11,802 nt of DNA, from assembly GCA_017936025.1 (NCBI GenBank), contig JAGBGL010000062.1, positions 1 through 11,802 of the forward strand, given 5' to 3'. The DNA comes from Bacillota bacterium (GTDB lineage Bacteria; Bacillota; Clostridia; Peptostreptococcales; Anaerovoracaceae). The position numbers and the translations under genes are program-made. The notes below the pieces were generated by a model. It had not been told where the DNA came from and searched no databases. It worked only from the letters and a program-made list of their open reading frames with translations. Shown one piece after another: positions 1 through 6,867 of this stretch. Each line of letters opens with the position of its first letter. Position 1 is the stretch's first letter.

Positions 1-1
1 G

Positions 2-1519
2 GGCCATATAATAAAAATACTGAAAAACCAGCTCGCTACAGATTCTGTGAGCCATGCGTATCTTTTCTGCGGAACGAGAGGAACAGGTAAGACGACTACT
101 GCAAGAATTCTCGCGAAAGGCGTCAACTGCACTTCCGGCGGAGAAAAGCCATGCGGCGTATGTGATGCGTGCAGAAGCATTAAAGACGGAACGTTCATGG
201 ACGTGATCGAAATCGACGCAGCTTCCAACAACGGGGTAGACAATATTCGCGAACTGCGCGAGAGTGTAAAGTATCCGCCTGCCATCGGCAGGAAAAAAGT
301 TTACATCGTCGATGAAGTCCATATGCTTTCTTCCGGTGCGTTCAATGCGCTTCTTAAAACTCTGGAAGAGCCGCCTGAATATGTAATGTTTATCCTGGCA
401 ACGACAGAGCCGCAGAAGCTTCCAGCGACTATCCTTTCAAGATGTATGAGGCTGGATTTCAAAAGAGTACCTGAAGAAATCCTGGCTTCCGGTATGGCGG
501 AAATCTGCAGACAGAAAGGTATCGACGTAACAGAAGGTGCGCTCAGGCTGATCGCGGCAAATGCAGACGGATCAGTGCGAGACGGACTCAGCATACTGGA
601 TCAGTGCATTTCCGGAGGACAGAAACACGTGGACCGTGCGGATGTTCTGGAATTCCTGGGCACGGCAGGTGAAGAGGTATTCATAGAGCTTACGGAAAAG
701 GTGAGTCTCAGACAGCCTTCAGAGGCACTGCTTCTGCTGGAGCATGTGTTTGCAGACGGAAAAGATGTCCGTCAGTTCATGAAGGACTGGCTGGCGCATT
801 ACCGCAACCTGCTGATAACGAAGTTCATCAGGAATCCTGAAGATATGCTGAATCTTTCCCCTGAAAATGTCGAAAGGATCCGCAGTCAGTCGGCTAGTCT
901 GGATCTTGCAGATATAAACTATGCGATCATAGAGCTTTCGAGAACGATGTCAGAAGCAAAATGGTCAACACAGCCGAGGATCCTGCTCGAACTGTGTGTA
1001 GTCAAACTGGCTACAGAGCTGATGGATGCATCGGTGCTTCCGCAGAGACAGGTACCGGCAAGAGCGGCAGCCCCTGCATCTGAAACACCGCAGGCGGCAC
1101 CTGTACCGCAGGCAGAACCATTGCAGCAGGTATCTGCAGTTCTGCAGGACCGCGATGACGAAATGACGGCACAGGGTGAACCGAGACCGGAAAAAAGCTA
1201 TGACTATGATGCGCTGTGGTATGCGGTATTCGAGGACGCAGAAGCGGCAAAAGGCAGCTTCAACCTGATCAGAAACAGTACGAAGCTGACAGAAATCACG
1301 ACAGAAAAGTTCACTGTAGTGGCAACGAGCCCGGCAATCGTGAATTATGTCGAAAACAACAGAGAGACTCTGGAAAACCTGATGGAAAAGCATACGGGTA
1401 CCCGCAGAGGTCTGAACTGTATAATGGAAGAAGAAAGCGGCTGTAACTCGAAAACAGACGTTGAAAAAATCGCCAGAATGGCGGAAAATAAATTAGGACT
1501 TAATATTGAGATCGAATAA
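2..1519 (+). CDS. dnaX: DNA polymerase III subunit gamma/tau (5' truncated by window edge)
   Basis: This is the clamp-loader ATPase of the replicative DNA polymerase, a cytoplasmic AAA+ protein. The frame is open from base 2, and the residues before the GTG at 47 (GHIIKILKNQLATDS) already match DnaX, so the true start lies upstream; by family comparison about 30-40 residues are missing. Visible residues (numbered from base 2) include Walker A GTRGTGKT at 24-31, zinc-binding cysteines C43, C51, C54 and C57, the Walker B-like DEVH at 104-107, and sensor 1 leading to the arginine finger in ATTEPQKLPATILSRC at 133-148. The C-terminal third has an Ala/Pro/Gln-rich linker (around 345-375) and then a tau-like tail ending at TAA 1517-1519. 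The first Cys spacing is x7, where I recall x8 as more usual. The ybaB SD overlaps its stop codon, so the genes are likely co-transcribed. I see no in-phase programmed frameshift site. Confidence 0.96.
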   Translation, partial: GHIIKILKNQLATDSVSHAYLFCGTRGTGKTTTARILAKGVNCTSGGEKPCGVCDACRSIKDGTFMDVIEIDAASNNGVDNIRELRESVKYPPAIGRKKVYIVDEVHMLSSGAFNALLKTLEEPPEYVMFILATTEPQKLPATILSRCMRLDFKRVPEEILASGMAEICRQKGIDVTEGALRLIAANADGSVRDGLSILDQCISGGQKHVDRADVLEFLGTAGEEVFIELTEKVSLRQPSEALLLLEHVFADGKDVRQFMKDWLAHYRNLLITKFIRNPEDMLNLSPENVERIRSQSASLDLADINYAIIELSRTMSEAKWSTQPRILLELCVVKLATELMDASVLPQRQVPARAAAPASETPQAAPVPQAEPLQQVSAVLQDRDDEMTAQGEPRPEKSYDYDALWYAVFEDAEAAKGSFNLIRNSTKLTEITTEKFTVVATSPAIVNYVENNRETLENLMEKHTGTRRGLNCIMEEESGCNSKTDVEKIARMAENKLGLNIEIE

Positions 1520-1534
1520 GGAGGATCAGAACTT

Positions 1535-1888
1535 ATGGGAAGAGGAATGAAAGCCGGTAAAAAACCTAAAGTGGGCGGCGGAGCAAATATGCAGAAACAG
1601 ATGCAGCAGATGCAGGCTGTTCAGAGAATGATGGAAGAAAAGCAGGCTGAGATCGAAGCTATGGAAACTACAGCTTCATCCGGCGGCGGAGCAGTTACAG
1701 TTGTTGTAAGCGGTAAGAAAGAAATCAAATCTATCGAACTGAAACCTGAGGTTGTAGATCCTGACGATATCGAAATGCTGCAGGACCTGATCATGGTTGC
1801 TGTAAACGAAGCTATGCGTCAGATGGAAGAAATCTCCCAGAAAGAAATGGGCTCCCTGACAGCAGGACTGGGTATCCCGGGGCTGTAG
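1535..1888 (+). CDS. ybaB: YbaB/EbfC family nucleoid-associated protein
   Basis: A 117-residue DNA-binding, nucleoid-associated protein of the YbaB/EbfC (B. subtilis YaaK) family. It acts as a cytoplasmic dimer, and family members are linked to recombination and repair through their location beside dnaX and recR. The sequence shows a Lys/Gly-rich start, a Gln/Met-rich helix (QKQMQQMQAVQRMMEEKQ, about residues 20-37), the central strands of the family with GGGAVTVVVSGKKEIKSIEL (about 50-69), the DPDDIEMLQDLIMVAVNEA segment and a Gly-rich LTAGLGIPGL end. The ATG at 1535 is preceded by AAGGAGG at 1518-1524, which overlaps the dnaX stop. Family proteins are usually about 100-110 aa, so the slightly longer N-terminus fits. 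It ends 3 nt before recR. Confidence 0.95.
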   Translation: MGRGMKAGKKPKVGGGANMQKQMQQMQAVQRMMEEKQAEIEAMETTASSGGGAVTVVVSGKKEIKSIELKPEVVDPDDIEMLQDLIMVAVNEAMRQMEEISQKEMGSLTAGLGIPGL

Positions 1889-1891
1889 ACC

Positions 1892-2491
1892 ATGAAATAC
1901 TACGCAAAACCGTTAAGTAAACTGATCACGGAGCTGTCAAGACTGCCGGGCATCGGTGGAAAGACTGCGCAGCGTCTGGCGTTCCATATCCTGTCCATGG
2001 ATGAGAAGGAGGCGCGTTCTCTCGCGGAAGCCATCGTTGATGCGAAGACCAACATGAAATACTGTTCTGTCTGCGGCAATCTGACGGATACGGATCCGTG
2101 TGCCATCTGTTCGAACCCTGCGAGAAGCAGAAATGTCATCTGTGTTGTGGAAACTCCGAAGGATGTTGTTGCAATGGAACGTATCAAGGAATTCACAGGC
2201 CTCTATCATGTGCTTCACGGAGCGATTTCCCCTATGGAGGGGATCGGGCCTGAGGATATCAATCTCAAGCAGCTGATTGTAAGGCTTCAGCAGGAGGAAG
2301 TGGATGAGATCATTCTGGCGACTAACCCTAACATCGAAGGGGAGGCGACTGCGATGTATATCGCCCGCCTGATCAAGCCGTCCGGTATAAAGGTTTCAAG
2401 GATCGCGCACGGTATTCCGGTGGGCGGCGATCTGGAGTATGCTGATGAGGTGACTCTGCTGAAAGCAGTTGAAGGAAGACGCGAACTGTAA
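1892..2491 (+). CDS. recR: Recombination mediator protein RecR
   Basis: RecR (199 aa) works with RecO (and RecF) to load RecA on SSB-coated single-stranded DNA in recombinational repair. The domains appear in the expected order: helix-hairpin-helix with LPGIGGKTAQRLAFHIL (18-34), a C4 zinc finger C58-x2-C61-x8-C70-x2-C73, a Toprim domain starting at VICVVE with Glu87, and the C-terminal ATNPNIEGEATAMYIARLIKP Walker-B-like stretch. Length equals the family norm. The start ATG 1892 is only 3 nt after the ybaB stop and lacks a strong SD (only a GGGG run at about 1878), which suggests translational coupling with ybaB. A terminator follows immediately, so dnaX-ybaB-recR appears to be one operon. 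Confidence 0.97.
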   Translation: MKYYAKPLSKLITELSRLPGIGGKTAQRLAFHILSMDEKEARSLAEAIVDAKTNMKYCSVCGNLTDTDPCAICSNPARSRNVICVVETPKDVVAMERIKEFTGLYHVLHGAISPMEGIGPEDINLKQLIVRLQQEEVDEIILATNPNIEGEATAMYIARLIKPSGIKVSRIAHGIPVGGDLEYADEVTLLKAVEGRREL

Positions 2492-2500
2492 ATAGTAATG

Positions 2501-2532
2501 AAGACTCGTTTTGTTAAACGGGTCTTTTTTTT
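2501..2532 (+). terminator. Rho-independent terminator after recR
   Basis: An 11-bp stem AAGACTCGTTT (2501-2511) pairs with AAACGGGTCTT (2516-2526) through one T-G wobble, with a TGTT loop and an 8-T tract. It lies 9 nt after the recR stop and closes the dnaX-ybaB-recR operon. Confidence 0.9.
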
Positions 2533-2611
2533 ATTGCTTCCGCATAAAATGTACAGGCACGGGCCGTGCTGGAGGTGCTGGCCTGCGGTGTACCGGGAGA
2601 GGAGGGAGTGC
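2533..2611 (+). promoter_or_regulatory. bofA upstream region with GC-rich palindrome
   Basis: This short GC-rich stretch separates the recR terminator from bofA. It contains the 13-nt palindrome GCACGG-G-CCGTGC (2557-2569), and a possible outer pairing of CAGGC (2554-2558) with GCCTG (2581-2585). A CATAAAAT (2543-2550) is one mismatch from the sigma-E -10 consensus CATACAnT, but no convincing -35 is correctly spaced. The SD for bofA is GGAGGG at 2601-2606. Function of the palindrome is unknown. Confidence 0.35.
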
Positions 2612-2878
2612 ATGACAATGGGGATGGAAGTCGGGATTTTTCTCGCGTATGCAGCGGGGATGCTGATAGTTTATCTGGCGGGACGCTTTCTGCTGGTGCC
2701 GCTTGAGTTGACAGGGAAGATCCTGCTCAACAGTATTGCCGGCGGTCTGCTGATAATACTGCTGAACTGGCTGGGAAGCGGCTTCGGTGTTTTTGTGCCG
2801 CTGAATGTTTTTACGGCACTGACTGTCGGCGTGCTGGGTGTACCCGGGCTGGTCATGATGATAGTATTTTTTATGTGA
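2612..2878 (+). CDS. bofA: Pro-sigma-K processing inhibitor BofA family protein
   Basis: An 88-residue hydrophobic membrane protein. In B. subtilis, BofA sits in the outer forespore membrane with SpoIVFA and holds the SpoIVFB protease inactive, delaying pro-sigma-K cleavage. The evidence is the length (about 87 aa in B. subtilis), position downstream of recR, two or three membrane segments, and the family-typical C-terminal half LLNSIAGGLLIILLNWLG (38-55) then VPLNVFTALTVGVLGVPGL (62-80). An upstream extension to 2498 is possible in frame, but it would run through the recR terminator. GGAGGG at 2601-2606 sits 5 nt before ATG 2612; ATG 2618 is an alternative. The yaaL gene present between recR and bofA in B. 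subtilis is absent here. In a non-sporulating host the family member could have another role. Confidence 0.85.
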   Translation: MTMGMEVGIFLAYAAGMLIVYLAGRFLLVPLELTGKILLNSIAGGLLIILLNWLGSGFGVFVPLNVFTALTVGVLGVPGLVMMIVFFM

Positions 2879-2899
2879 TATTGGTATCTGGAAACATAT

Positions 2900-2992
2900 A
2901 TTGTCTCAAAGTTAAGAATTGAGAAATTCATAATTGAGAAAGTATTCAGAATTGTTGACAACTTGTGGCAATTGTCGTAAAATTCAATTGTC
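2900..2992 (+). promoter_or_regulatory. Promoter and repeat-rich control region of the first permease
   Basis: A near-perfect sigma-A promoter is present: -35 TTGACA (2955-2960), a 17-bp spacer and -10 TAAAAT (2978-2983), predicting transcription from about 2990 and a leader of about 108 nt. The upstream AT-rich DNA has direct repeats AATTGAGAAA (2917-2926 and 2932-2941) and ATTCAnAATTG (2926-2936 and 2944-2954). CAATTGTC occurs at 2969-2976, inside the spacer, and again at 2985-2992, around the predicted start. Four TTGTC/GACAA pentamers fall in this stretch. Their position over the core promoter suggests an operator, but no regulator is identified. Confidence 0.75.
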
Positions 2993-3051
2993 CACGATAA
3001 ACTGTTGATATAACTTTTGCCCTTGGAAAGAATATTATTTAAGTGTGGACC

Positions 3052-3070
3052 GGCCCGTATCTCTTGGGCC
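3052..3070 (+). other. Leader hairpin before the first permease
   Basis: GGCCC (3052-3056) and GGGCC (3066-3070) form a 5-bp stem with a 9-nt loop in the 5' leader, ending 12 nt before the SD. No U-tract follows, so it is not a terminator. It may affect mRNA stability or be incidental. Confidence 0.4.
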
Positions 3071-3098
3071 TTAAATATCAGAAGGAGGTGACAGTTAA

Positions 3099-4655
3099 AT
3101 GTCAGAAGAAAAGAAAGTTGTCGTTGAAGAAACTACTGAACTGAAACGTGGTATTAAAGGCTGGCAGGTAGCATTTATCGGCCTCGGTGGCGTTATCGGC
3201 TCTTGTTACTTCTTAGGAGTAGGTTGGGTTATCCAGGTAATGGGTCCAGCTTCCTTCTTAGCATTCGCTGTAGTTGGTGTAATCGTATTCGGTCTTATGA
3301 TTGCTTATGCGGAATTATTAGTTAACTTACCTAGAAAAGGTTCATTTATTGCTTACACCAGCGAGTTTCTAGGACCTACAGTCTCAGCAGGTATGGGATG
3401 GTCCTTCTGGTTTAACTGGGTTTGCTACTGTCCATCAGAAGCAATCGCAGTATCTTTCGTACTGCAGGAACTGACAGGTAATAACAGCACAGTTGCTTAC
3501 ATTGCATTCGCACTCGGAACAATGGCTGCACTGACACTGATCAACCTGGCTGCAGTAGACGTATTTGCAAAGATCGAATCCGGTCTGGCAATTACAAAAG
3601 TTATCGTAATCATTATCTTTATTTTAGTAGGTTTCGGTATCTGGGTAGGTATCTGGGGTAACCCTGACAGCACTATCCTGGGAACTGTTGAAGACGGCTT
3701 CAAGGGCGTTGGAATCAACTTCGCTAACGAAAGCATGTATCAGAACATCTTCCCTAACGGATTTGCTATCTGCCTCGTACTGATGGTAGTAGTACTGGTA
3801 ACATTCCAGGGTACAGAAATCGTAGGTCTGGCAGCATCCGAATCTCAGAATCCTGATGAAGCAGTTCCAAGAGCTTGCCGTTCCGTTACATACCGTATCG
3901 TAGGTCTGTATCTGGTTCCAATCCTGCTGGTACTGTTACTGTATCCAACAGATCTGGCAACAGATGCTACACCTGTATTCTCCGATATCATGAAAGCATA
4001 TGGATTCGATGGCTTCGCTGTTGTATTCCTGGCAATCGTACTGGTAGCAGCATTCAGCTGTGCTAACACTGGTTTCTACGGAACAGTTCGTGCTATGTAC
4101 GGTCTGTCCGTTGAAGGTCTGGCACCTAAATTCCTGTCCAATCTGACTAAGACTGGTAACCCAAGAAACGCTGTACTGTTCACACTGTTATTCATGTGGG
4201 TTGTACTGATCCTGGGTCTGCTGTCCGAAATCACTGGACTGTTCGCATCCCTGTACGGAACTCTGCTCTGTCTGTCCGGTTTCACAGGAACTCTGGCTTG
4301 GGTTGGTATCATCGCTTCTCAGAAGAGATTCAGAAAGAAACTCAAAGCGAATGGATATAATCCTGATGAATGCCTGAAAGCAAGAGTTAAACCTGGTATG
4401 GCTTGGATCCCATGGTTCGCAATGATCGCTCAGCTGGCTTGCCTGATCATGCTGGCATTCGGCGATATCATCGACCCAGAAGGAAATGCAGGCGGCGGTA
4501 TCGTAGTATTCTCCGTAGCATGTGCTGCAGTATTCCTGCCAATGATCGGTTACAAGATCGCAAAATCTATGGGCAAGATCAGAGACGTTCATGGTTCTCA
4601 GACCAAAGACCACGAATTAACATTCGAAGAAGCATATCCACCTATTAATAAATAA
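3099..4655 (+). CDS. APC superfamily amino acid permease (AAT-like)
   Basis: An integral membrane secondary transporter of 518 aa, probably with about 12 transmembrane segments, importing an amino acid with protons or another cation. It resembles the amino acid transporter (AAT, LysP/GabP-like) branch: TM1 carries GLGGVIGSCYFLG (28-40), followed by GSFIAYTSEFLGP (81-93) and GWSFWFNWV (100-108). The diagnostic TM6-loop stretch FQGTEIVGLAASESQNP (236-252) is followed by RSVTYRI (261-267), matching the family pattern of E-xxx-xxA-E-xxNP ahead of an arginine-bearing segment. A soluble Lys/Glu-rich N-terminus precedes TM1. The start is set by AAGGAGGTG at 3082-3090, 8 nt before the ATG. It has its own promoter and terminator, so it is monocistronic. 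Codons are strongly biased (Leu CTG/TTA, Val GTA/GTT), unlike dnaX, suggesting high expression. Substrate cannot be read from sequence. Confidence 0.9.
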   Translation: MSEEKKVVVEETTELKRGIKGWQVAFIGLGGVIGSCYFLGVGWVIQVMGPASFLAFAVVGVIVFGLMIAYAELLVNLPRKGSFIAYTSEFLGPTVSAGMGWSFWFNWVCYCPSEAIAVSFVLQELTGNNSTVAYIAFALGTMAALTLINLAAVDVFAKIESGLAITKVIVIIIFILVGFGIWVGIWGNPDSTILGTVEDGFKGVGINFANESMYQNIFPNGFAICLVLMVVVLVTFQGTEIVGLAASESQNPDEAVPRACRSVTYRIVGLYLVPILLVLLLYPTDLATDATPVFSDIMKAYGFDGFAVVFLAIVLVAAFSCANTGFYGTVRAMYGLSVEGLAPKFLSNLTKTGNPRNAVLFTLLFMWVVLILGLLSEITGLFASLYGTLLCLSGFTGTLAWVGIIASQKRFRKKLKANGYNPDECLKARVKPGMAWIPWFAMIAQLACLIMLAFGDIIDPEGNAGGGIVVFSVACAAVFLPMIGYKIAKSMGKIRDVHGSQTKDHELTFEEAYPPINK

Positions 4656-4679
4656 GAAATTACTTTACAAGGGACTTTG

Positions 4680-4707
4680 AAACCGGGCCTGAATGGCCCG
4701 GTTTTTT
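4680..4707 (+). terminator. Rho-independent terminator after the first permease
   Basis: AAACCGGGCC (4680-4689) pairs with GGCCCGGTTT (4695-4704) around a TGAAT loop and runs into a six-T tract (4702-4707). It lies 24 nt after the stop codon. Confidence 0.95.
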
Positions 4708-4742
4708 CGTGCACAAATTTATTTCCAAAATTCTTCAAAAGT

Positions 4743-4816
4743 AGACAAGATTGTGTTTTTGAACACGACAACTTTGTCTCAAAAAAGTTTGACTTTCGTA
4801 CAAAAAGGCGTATAAT
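4743..4816 (+). promoter_or_regulatory. Promoter of the second permease with upstream inverted repeat
   Basis: The -35 TTGACT (4789-4794) and the consensus -10 TATAAT (4811-4816) are 16 bp apart. Immediately upstream is an imperfect inverted repeat from AGACAA (4743-4748) to TTGTCT (4774-4779), with inner arms GTGTT (4753-4757) and AACAC (4762-4766) around TTTG. The segment TTTGTCTCAAAAAA (4773-4786) abuts the -35. The repeat could be an operator or activator site; it has no T-tract at its end, so it is not a terminator. Confidence 0.8.
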
Positions 4817-4863
4817 GTGACACGTAATTATGTTCTATTAACACTTTGAGGAGGAAAATAACA

Positions 4864-6546
4864 ATGAGTGAACAGAAAAACGTTGCTGTTCAGGCTAGCG
4901 CTGCTGACAATCTCCAGAAAACGGAGATGAGCGTTATCACAGTAATGGCTATGATCTTCTGTCTGGTATCCGCAGGATGCTTCGGTATGGAAGAAGCTAT
5001 TCCTGAATGCGGTCCTGGACTGATTATTGTAATGTTATGCATTATGCCATTCGTTTGGGGTCTGCCTTTCGGTTTAGTTGCATCTGAACTGGGCGCAGTA
5101 AGACCACAGACTGGTGGTTACTACAAATGGGTACAGGAAGCGTTCGGCGAATTCTGGGCGTTCAACGCTGGATGGTGGAGAACAGTTTCCATCTACATCG
5201 ACAACACTCTGTACGTAATTCTGGCTGGTGGCTATGCTGCTCAGCAGTGGGACCTGGGAACAGTTCCTGAGTTCATCCTGAAATTCAGTATGATCGCATT
5301 ATTCGCACTGCTGAACATCAAGGGTCTGAAAGAAGTAGGTGCTGTATCTACACTGCTGTCCGCACTGGTATTCTTAGGATTCGCATGCGTAGCAGTTTGC
5401 GGTTTCATGAACTGGGGCGCAGATCCATCCTGCACATTCCAGATGACACCGGAACCTGCTGAAGGTGTCGGCGACTGGTTCTTCTACATCGCAGGCGGTA
5501 TCTCCGTTATCATGTGGCAGTACTCCGGATATGAATCCATGTCCACAATTGCAGGTGAAGTATCCAACCCAGAAGTTATTCCTAAAGGAACTCTGCTGAC
5601 TATTCCGCTGATCATGGCTACATACATTCTGCCAACAACAGCTGCATTAGGTTCCATTTGTCACTTCGATGAATGGGGTCCTGACGGAGTTGGTTATTCC
5701 CACGTTCTGACTGAATTCTGGGGACCAATCTGGGGTATGATTTTCGTAATCATCGCTATCCTGGCACAGTGCTCTATCTACAATACATACGTTGCATCCG
5801 GATCCAGAGGATTCTTTGCTCTGTCCGATGATAACCTGGCTCCACCGATCCTGGTTAAACTGAACAAACAGGGTGTTCCATTCGCGGCTATCCTGTCTGT
5901 ATCTATCACTAACGTAGTTCTGTGCATGCTGCCATTCGGTCTGGTAATTGTACTGGACGTAGCTATGCTGGTTGCATCCTATATCATGGTATACCTGGCT
6001 TGCATGAAACTGAGAAAGACAATCCCTGCAGAAGAATATACATTCAAGATTCCTGGAGGAGAAGGTTTCCTGAAAGTTCTGTGCATCGTTCCTATCATCA
6101 TCGCAGTATTCGCTTACTTCGTAAACGGTTCCGACTACTACGTTGCTGGTATGTGGGGTATGCTGTCCGGTCCGATTCTGTACTTCTTCTGGAGACGTAA
6201 GTACGGCGGTCTGACTAAGAAAGACCCTGTTAACAACCCTCAGCACCCTAAAACAGGTCTGGCTGTCGGCGATACAAAGAGAATGGCTCTGCTGCTCGGT
6301 CTGATGTCCATCATGAACGTTGCTTGCTGCTTCTTCCTGCCTTGGTACGAAGCATGGGGCGATCCAGTTGACGGATGGTATGCTGAAGACTACTTTGACG
6401 GCATGTTCCCAGATGCAAACGTTAACAGCATCATTGCTGTTATCAGAGGTCTGCTGTATGCTCTGACTGCTGTAACAGTAGTAGGTACTATCTTATTTGC
6501 ATACCTGGCTAAGAAATGGGACGACAATCCTAAAAAAGCTGCTTAA
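4864..6546 (+). CDS. APC superfamily permease, PHS/polyamine-like (paralog 1)
   Basis: A 560-residue membrane transporter with an estimated 12-14 membrane segments. It resembles the polyamine/amino acid:H+ symporter branch (plant PUT-like) rather than AAT. The features are CFGMEEAIPECGPG (39-52) in TM1, PFVWGLPFGLVASELG (62-77), PQTGGYYKWVQEAFGEFWAF (81-100), IDNTLYVILAGGYAA (112-126) and SGYESMSTIAGEVSNP (221-236), each with a recognisable plant counterpart. It likely takes up an amino acid or polyamine with a cation; substrate is unassigned. After the core it has a cytoplasmic Lys/Pro stretch (about 444-473) and a further hydrophobic hairpin around an acidic WGDPVDGW...DYFDGMF loop (498-515), shared with its neighbour. 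The start ATG 4864 follows GAGGAGG at 4848-4854 by 9 nt; a TTG at 4846 would lie inside that SD region and is rejected. It is monocistronic and has highly biased codons. Confidence 0.88.
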   Translation: MSEQKNVAVQASAADNLQKTEMSVITVMAMIFCLVSAGCFGMEEAIPECGPGLIIVMLCIMPFVWGLPFGLVASELGAVRPQTGGYYKWVQEAFGEFWAFNAGWWRTVSIYIDNTLYVILAGGYAAQQWDLGTVPEFILKFSMIALFALLNIKGLKEVGAVSTLLSALVFLGFACVAVCGFMNWGADPSCTFQMTPEPAEGVGDWFFYIAGGISVIMWQYSGYESMSTIAGEVSNPEVIPKGTLLTIPLIMATYILPTTAALGSICHFDEWGPDGVGYSHVLTEFWGPIWGMIFVIIAILAQCSIYNTYVASGSRGFFALSDDNLAPPILVKLNKQGVPFAAILSVSITNVVLCMLPFGLVIVLDVAMLVASYIMVYLACMKLRKTIPAEEYTFKIPGGEGFLKVLCIVPIIIAVFAYFVNGSDYYVAGMWGMLSGPILYFFWRRKYGGLTKKDPVNNPQHPKTGLAVGDTKRMALLLGLMSIMNVACCFFLPWYEAWGDPVDGWYAEDYFDGMFPDANVNSIIAVIRGLLYALTAVTVVGTILFAYLAKKWDDNPKKAA

Positions 6547-6571
6547 TAAAGTAGTTACATAATTAAAAACC

Positions 6572-6603
6572 AAACCGGAACGGGTAACCGTTCCGGTTTT
6601 TTT
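6572..6603 (+). terminator. Rho-independent terminator after the second permease
   Basis: A perfect 12-bp stem, AAACCGGAACGG (6572-6583) with CCGTTCCGGTTT (6588-6599), has a GTAA loop and a T-tract through 6603. It is the strongest terminator in the window and lies 25 nt after the stop. Confidence 0.96.
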
Positions 6604-6644
6604 ATGCCTGTACTTTTTTTAAGACTCGAGTTTTAATAAACGAA

Positions 6645-6698
6645 ATTGTCAATAAATTTTGAAAAAACACTACTATTTTAGTTTAAAAGGTGTATAAT
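6645..6698 (+). promoter_or_regulatory. Promoter of the third permease, consensus -10 but weak -35
   Basis: TATAAT at 6693-6698 is a perfect -10, with TG directly before it but not in the exact TGn extended position. At 16-18 bp upstream only CTACTA/TACTAT-like sequence is found, with no recognisable TTGACA. ATTGTCAATAAA (6645-6656) and AATTTTGAAAAAA (6656-6668) lie just upstream. The poor -35 suggests dependence on an activator, unlike the two preceding permease promoters. Confidence 0.65.
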
Positions 6699-6705
6699 GC
6701 AGGTA

Positions 6706-6804
6706 TGCGGAGTATATATGTGTCATGTCATATTCATGGCTGAAAATCAAAGCAATTATTTTCATTTTAAATCTGATAACAAAGCCAAACAAGAGCACTC
6801 CGTA
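6706..6804 (+). other. Possible structured leader RNA of the third permease
   Basis: The predicted transcript starts near 6704 and has a leader of about 125 nt. TGCGGAGT (6706-6713) can pair with ACTCCGTA (6797-6804), 8 bp including one G-U, closing a domain of about 83 nt; inside it TGGCT (6737-6741) can pair with AGCCA (6783-6787). I do not recognise a known riboswitch class. An 8-bp match over 100 nt is near what chance gives, so confidence is low. Confidence 0.25.
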
Positions 6805-6867
6805 AATCTTATACTAAAGGAGAAAATAGTATGGAAACTAAAGCTAAAGACGCAGCAGTTGGTGTAG
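6718..6867 (+). other. Possible upstream ORF overlapping the third permease start
   Basis: A 49-codon frame starts at ATG 6718, 5 nt after a GGAG (6709-6712), and ends at TAG 6865-6867, 37 nt inside the permease gene in another frame. It is Lys-rich and has no recognised homology. Its SD lies within the left arm of the proposed closing helix. It may be a regulatory upstream frame or chance; no codon-use evidence supports it as a real protein. Confidence 0.2.

Noticed and set aside
47..49. GTG as the start of dnaX
   Set aside because: The frame is open upstream to base 2 and those residues match the DnaX family, so the gene begins before the window.
1190..1198. AAAAAAG run in dnaX as a programmed frameshift site
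   Set aside because: The codons read GAA AAA AGC, so the heptamer is not in the X XXY YYZ phase needed for -1 slippage.
2498..2611. Longer bofA start at 2498
   Set aside because: It would translate through the recR terminator and lacks family similarity; ATG 2612 has a good SD and gives the usual length.
2984..3098. T-box or known riboswitch in the permease 1 leader
   Set aside because: No T-box AGGGTGGNACCGCG core, no antiterminator/terminator pair and no recognised aptamer motif.
4846..4848. TTG start for permease 2
   Set aside because: It falls next to and overlaps the GAGGAGG ribosome binding site; ATG 4864 is correctly spaced from it.
5647..6246. 199-aa antisense open frame
   Set aside because: It is a shadow of the permease coding frame, with no SD and a low-complexity, unfamiliar composition. 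The 141-aa antisense frame at 4188-4613 is rejected for the same reasons.
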